Positions 61,873-64,000 of a stretch of DNA of 64,000 nt are shown one piece after another; position 1 is the first letter of the stretch, and each line of letters opens with the position of its first letter. The DNA comes from Deltaproteobacteria bacterium HGW-Deltaproteobacteria-8 (lineage in GTDB: Bacteria > Desulfobacterota > Desulfovibrionia > Desulfovibrionales > Desulfovibrionaceae), in NCBI GenBank assembly GCA_002840405.1, contig PHAR01000006.1, positions 124,001 to 188,000 on the forward strand. The letters are read 5' to 3'. A model generated the notes under the pieces. That model saw nothing but the letters and a program-made list of their open reading frames with translations. It had not been told where the DNA came from and ran no database searches. Both the position numbers and the translations under genes were made by a program.

Positions 61873-62505
61873 ATGAGCGAAGAACCGAAGTACAACAACG
61901 TCGACGAGTACATCCACCACTTGAAAGAGCAGCTCATGGCCAACGCGGAGTGCGGCAACACGCACTACAACCTGGGCGTGGCCTACCTGTCCAAGCGCGA
62001 GTACATGGACGCCGAGCACTGCTTCCGCGAGGCCACGGCCAACTCGCCCAAGATGGCCGAGGCCTATGTGCAGCTGGGCGGCATCTGCCTGGAGCGCGGC
62101 GACCTGGAAGGCTGCCTGAACTTCAACCGCGTGGCCACGCAGCAGCGCCCGTTCTTTGCCGTGCCCTGGGGCAACATCGGCTTCGTGCTCCTGCAGCTGG
62201 GCGATTCCGCTAAGGCCATCGAGGCTTTGAAGAAGGCCATCAAGTACGACCCGAACTTCGTGCAGGCCATGGCCACCCTGGGCAGCGCGTATTTTTCGCG
62301 CGGTGAGATGGACGACGCGCTCACCAACCTCAAGAAGGCCGTGGAGCTGCAGCCCATGTTTGGCCCGGCCTGGAACAACCTGGCCCTGGTGCAGGCCGAG
62401 ATGGGCGAATGGGCCGCTGCGGCCGAGTCCGTCAACAAGGCCCAGGCCAGCGGCTACGAAGTGGCCCAGGCCTTCCTGGACGAGATCGCCCAGAATAATA
62501 AATAG
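61873..62505 (+). CDS. TPR-repeat protein
   Basis: A 210-residue helical protein with five or so TPR units. Clear ones: THYNLGVAYLSKREYMDAEH, PKMAEAYVQLGGICLERGDL, WGNIGFVLLQLGDSAKAIEA, VQAMATLGSAYFSRGEMDDA and FGPAWNNLALVQAEMGEWAA. TPRs bind partner proteins. The partner is not known. Position between the 126-residue protein and the HEAT-type protein suggests a common complex. Confidence 0.82.
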   Translation: MSEEPKYNNVDEYIHHLKEQLMANAECGNTHYNLGVAYLSKREYMDAEHCFREATANSPKMAEAYVQLGGICLERGDLEGCLNFNRVATQQRPFFAVPWGNIGFVLLQLGDSAKAIEALKKAIKYDPNFVQAMATLGSAYFSRGEMDDALTNLKKAVELQPMFGPAWNNLALVQAEMGEWAAAAESVNKAQASGYEVAQAFLDEIAQNNK

Positions 62506-62523
62506 GGCGTCCCGGAGGGGGAT

Positions 62524-63246
62524 ATGACCCACTCCCGCGACCTCAAGCGCATCCTGCGCGACCTCTTGTCCGTTGACGGCTGGGCCGCTCGCCTGTCCGA
62601 GTTCGACGACGTCCCTGTGCGCCGCCTCATCGGCCCGCTCTTCTCCCTGCTTTTGGACCCGTCCGAGACCGTGCGCTGGCGCGCGGTCTCGGTTTTTGGC
62701 CGCACCGTGGCCCGCATGGCCGAGAGCCCCTCATCCGAGAAGGGGCCAGGCGAGGGCCTGGAGGCCGCCCGGGTGGTGCTGCGCCAGTGCCTCTGGCGCT
62801 TGAACGAGGAGTCCGGAGGCGTGGGCTGGGGCGTGCCCGAGGCCCTGGGCGAGACCCTGGCCCGGAATCGGCGGCTGGCGAGTGAATTCCACCGCGTGCT
62901 GGCCTCCTACGTCCGCGAGCCCACCTGCGGCGAGGGCAACTGCCTGGACCACGTGCCCCTGCGCCGGGGTGTGTACTGGGCGCTCGGCCGGGTGGCCCAG
63001 GCGTTTCCGGACCTGCTGGCGCAGGAGGTGCCCACGCTCCTGGCCGGGCTTGCGGAGAGCGACGGCGCCTGCCGGGGCCTGGCGGCCTGGGGCTTAGGCA
63101 TCTTGCGGGCCGGGGAGGCCGCGCCGAAGCTTGTCGCGCTCACCTCCGACCCGACCGAGGTGGAGCTGTTCGCCAGCGGGGAGCTGCGCCGGACCACGGC
63201 CGGGTCGCTCGCCAGCGAGGCGCTGGAGCGGCTGGCGGGCATCTGA
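62524..63246 (+). CDS. HEAT-repeat-type protein (DVU0298-like)
   Basis: A 240-residue helical protein with HEAT-like repeats: PLFSLLLDPSETVRWRAVSV, NEESGGVGWGVPEALGETLA, and YWALGRVAQAFPDLLAQ. The order matches, from memory, a Desulfovibrio family named after DVU0298. The role is not known. It is the last gene of the YkgJ set, 18 bases after the TPR gene with a GGAGG ribosome site. The C-terminal part is Ala/Leu-rich and has no catalytic residues. Confidence 0.7.
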   Translation: MTHSRDLKRILRDLLSVDGWAARLSEFDDVPVRRLIGPLFSLLLDPSETVRWRAVSVFGRTVARMAESPSSEKGPGEGLEAARVVLRQCLWRLNEESGGVGWGVPEALGETLARNRRLASEFHRVLASYVREPTCGEGNCLDHVPLRRGVYWALGRVAQAFPDLLAQEVPTLLAGLAESDGACRGLAAWGLGILRAGEAAPKLVALTSDPTEVELFASGELRRTTAGSLASEALERLAGI

Positions 63247-63313
63247 ATTTTTGGGCAATTCTTTGTTGACAACCAGGAAGCCCTGGCTTAAATGAATCTC
63301 CCTTGAGCAAAAT

Positions 63314-63390
63314 AGGCGCGTAGCTCAGTTGGTTAGAGCACTTGCTCGACACGCAAGGGGTCAGGAGTTCAAGTCTCCTCGTGCCTACCA
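63314..63390 (+). tRNA. tRNA-Val(GAC)
   Basis: A 77-base tRNA with CCA encoded. The acceptor stem AGGCGCG pairs with CGTGCCT, the D arm is normal, the anticodon stem CTTGC/GCAAG is perfect, and the T arm is AGGAG/CTCCT. The anticodon loop reads TCGACAC, giving anticodon GAC for Val. Position 33, normally U in nearly all tRNAs, is C here. It lies just upstream of thrS. Confidence 0.9.
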
Positions 63391-63402
63391 TATTATTGCG
63401 GA

Positions 63403-63436
63403 GAGGGAGGCCTTAGCGCCTCCCTTTCCCTTTTTT
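63403..63436 (+). terminator. Rho-independent terminator
   Basis: GAGGGAGGC pairs with GCGCCTCCC with one unpaired base, a short CTTA loop and a long T-run (TTTCCCTTTTTT). It follows tRNA-Val and precedes the thrS leader. Confidence 0.85.
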
Positions 63437-63551
63437 GCCACAAACGGTTCGGCGTCCCGCCCGGTGCGGGATTTGTCAGACCGGGCGATGAGATCCGGGT
63501 CGCCGAACGTTCGGGTGGATAACGGCCCGGATCAAGCCAGGAGAGAATGCC

Positions 63552-64000
63552 GTGCAGCCTGCTAGACAGATCGAAGTCGCTGGTCAGCAAGTATCCGTTG
63601 AGGCGGGGGCTTCCTGCTCTGACGCCCTGAAGCTGGCGCTCTCCGGCAAGCAGTTCAAGAACGCCGTCCTTGCCCGTTGCGGCGAGACTCTGCTCGATTT
63701 GACCGCGCCTGTTCCGGCCGACTGCGCCGAGCTTGTCGCCATCCCGGCCGACGCCCCCGAAGGCCTCTCCGTCATCCGCCACTCCACCGCCCACCTCATG
63801 GCCGAGGCGGTCAAGAAGCTGTTCCCCGCGGCCAAGGTCACCATCGGCCCGGCCATCGAGCACGGCTTCTATTATGATTTCGACTACGAGCGCCCGTTCA
63901 CGCCCGAGGACCTGGAGGCCATCGAGGCCGAGATGGTCCGCGCGGTCGGTGCGGATAAGCCCTTTTCCTGCGAGACCATGACCAGCGCCGAGGCGCGCGA
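63552..64000 (+). CDS. thrS: Threonyl-tRNA synthetase, N-terminal part
   Basis: First 149 codons of threonyl-tRNA synthetase; the frame runs off the window. GTG 63552 has an AGGAGA site 7 bases upstream. The TGS domain is visible ([21 protein letters not shown]). The editing-domain motif [16 protein letters not shown] and [12 protein letters not shown] follow. It lies downstream of tRNA-Val and a leader with a possible structure at 63447-63508. Confidence 0.93.
   Translation, partial: MQPARQIEVAGQQVSVEAGASCSDALKLALSGKQFKNAVLARCGETLLDLTAPVPADCAELVAIPADAPEGLSVIRHSTAHLMAEAVKKLFPAAKVTIGPAIEHGFYYDFDYERPFTPEDLEAIEAEMVRAVGADKPFSCETMTSAEAR

Overview
The window is a high-GC stretch of bacterial chromosome that most likely comes from the Desulfovibrionales (Desulfovibrio-type sulfate reducers). 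The best single clue is a 62-residue ferredoxin that closely follows the Desulfovibrio africanus ferredoxin III pattern, with Asp replacing one cluster cysteine. A GlcD/GlcF-type oxidase pair, bacteriohemerythrin, a MAF/CgeB glycosylation locus and several small unassigned genes fit this. The genus cannot be fixed from sequence alone.

Layout. 1-11.4 kb (minus strand): a lactate/glycolate-type FAD/Fe-S oxidase (glcF partial, glcD), smpB, a minimal PTS set (Enzyme I, HPr, IID), bioB, rsmI, an HD-domain protein, rlmD and a DUF3108 protein, many with overlapping starts and stops. 11.5-17.8 kb: a CBS-pair protein, a YbjQ-like protein, an M16 peptidase, two tiny membrane proteins of unknown role and an M15-type peptidase. 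17.8-23.5 kb: a structured intergenic repeat, then a minus-strand set of glutaminyl cyclase, CheD, a small exported protein and four pseudopilin-type genes, the last carrying two lectin-like folds. 23.6-30.5 kb: small exported proteins, a lipoprotein, a large SBP-PAS-GGDEF-EAL protein and MltD. 30.7-36.4 kb: rlmB with a long disordered extension, a second copy of the structured repeat in reverse orientation, ispG, proS and an M48 lipoprotein. 36.6-41.9 kb: a CgeB-type glycosyltransferase, a MAF protein and a GT2 glycosyltransferase. 42.5-50.8 kb: an exported hydrolase, a LOG protein, xseA, a 37-codon reading frame, xseB, ispA, dxs, a CysH-like protein and a flavin split-barrel protein.

50.8-53.5 kb is the clearest accessory segment. 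A complete tRNA-Arg(ACG) and its terminator are followed by about 2.5 kb of visibly AT-richer DNA with two hemerythrin genes. The segment ends in a decayed direct repeat of the tRNA 3' half plus terminator, the usual signature of integration at a tRNA. No integrase is visible. A caspase-like protein follows. 55-64 kb returns to typical base composition: a small Cys4 protein, an EAL-like/HDOD protein, a PilT-like ATPase, an M29 aminopeptidase, the ferredoxin, a YkgJ-type protein with a histone-like tail followed by TPR and HEAT-type genes, tRNA-Val(GAC) and the start of thrS.

How the genes work together. The xseA-xseB-ispA-dxs run plus ispG covers exonuclease VII and parts of the MEP/isoprenoid pathway. 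The pseudopilin set probably builds the tip of a type II secretion or type IV pilus fibre with a carbohydrate-binding end. The CgeB/MAF/GT2 locus probably glycosylates flagellin. The two hemerythrin genes point to oxygen sensing and c-di-GMP signalling acquired as a cassette. No CRISPR array, rRNA, phage or transposase gene was seen.
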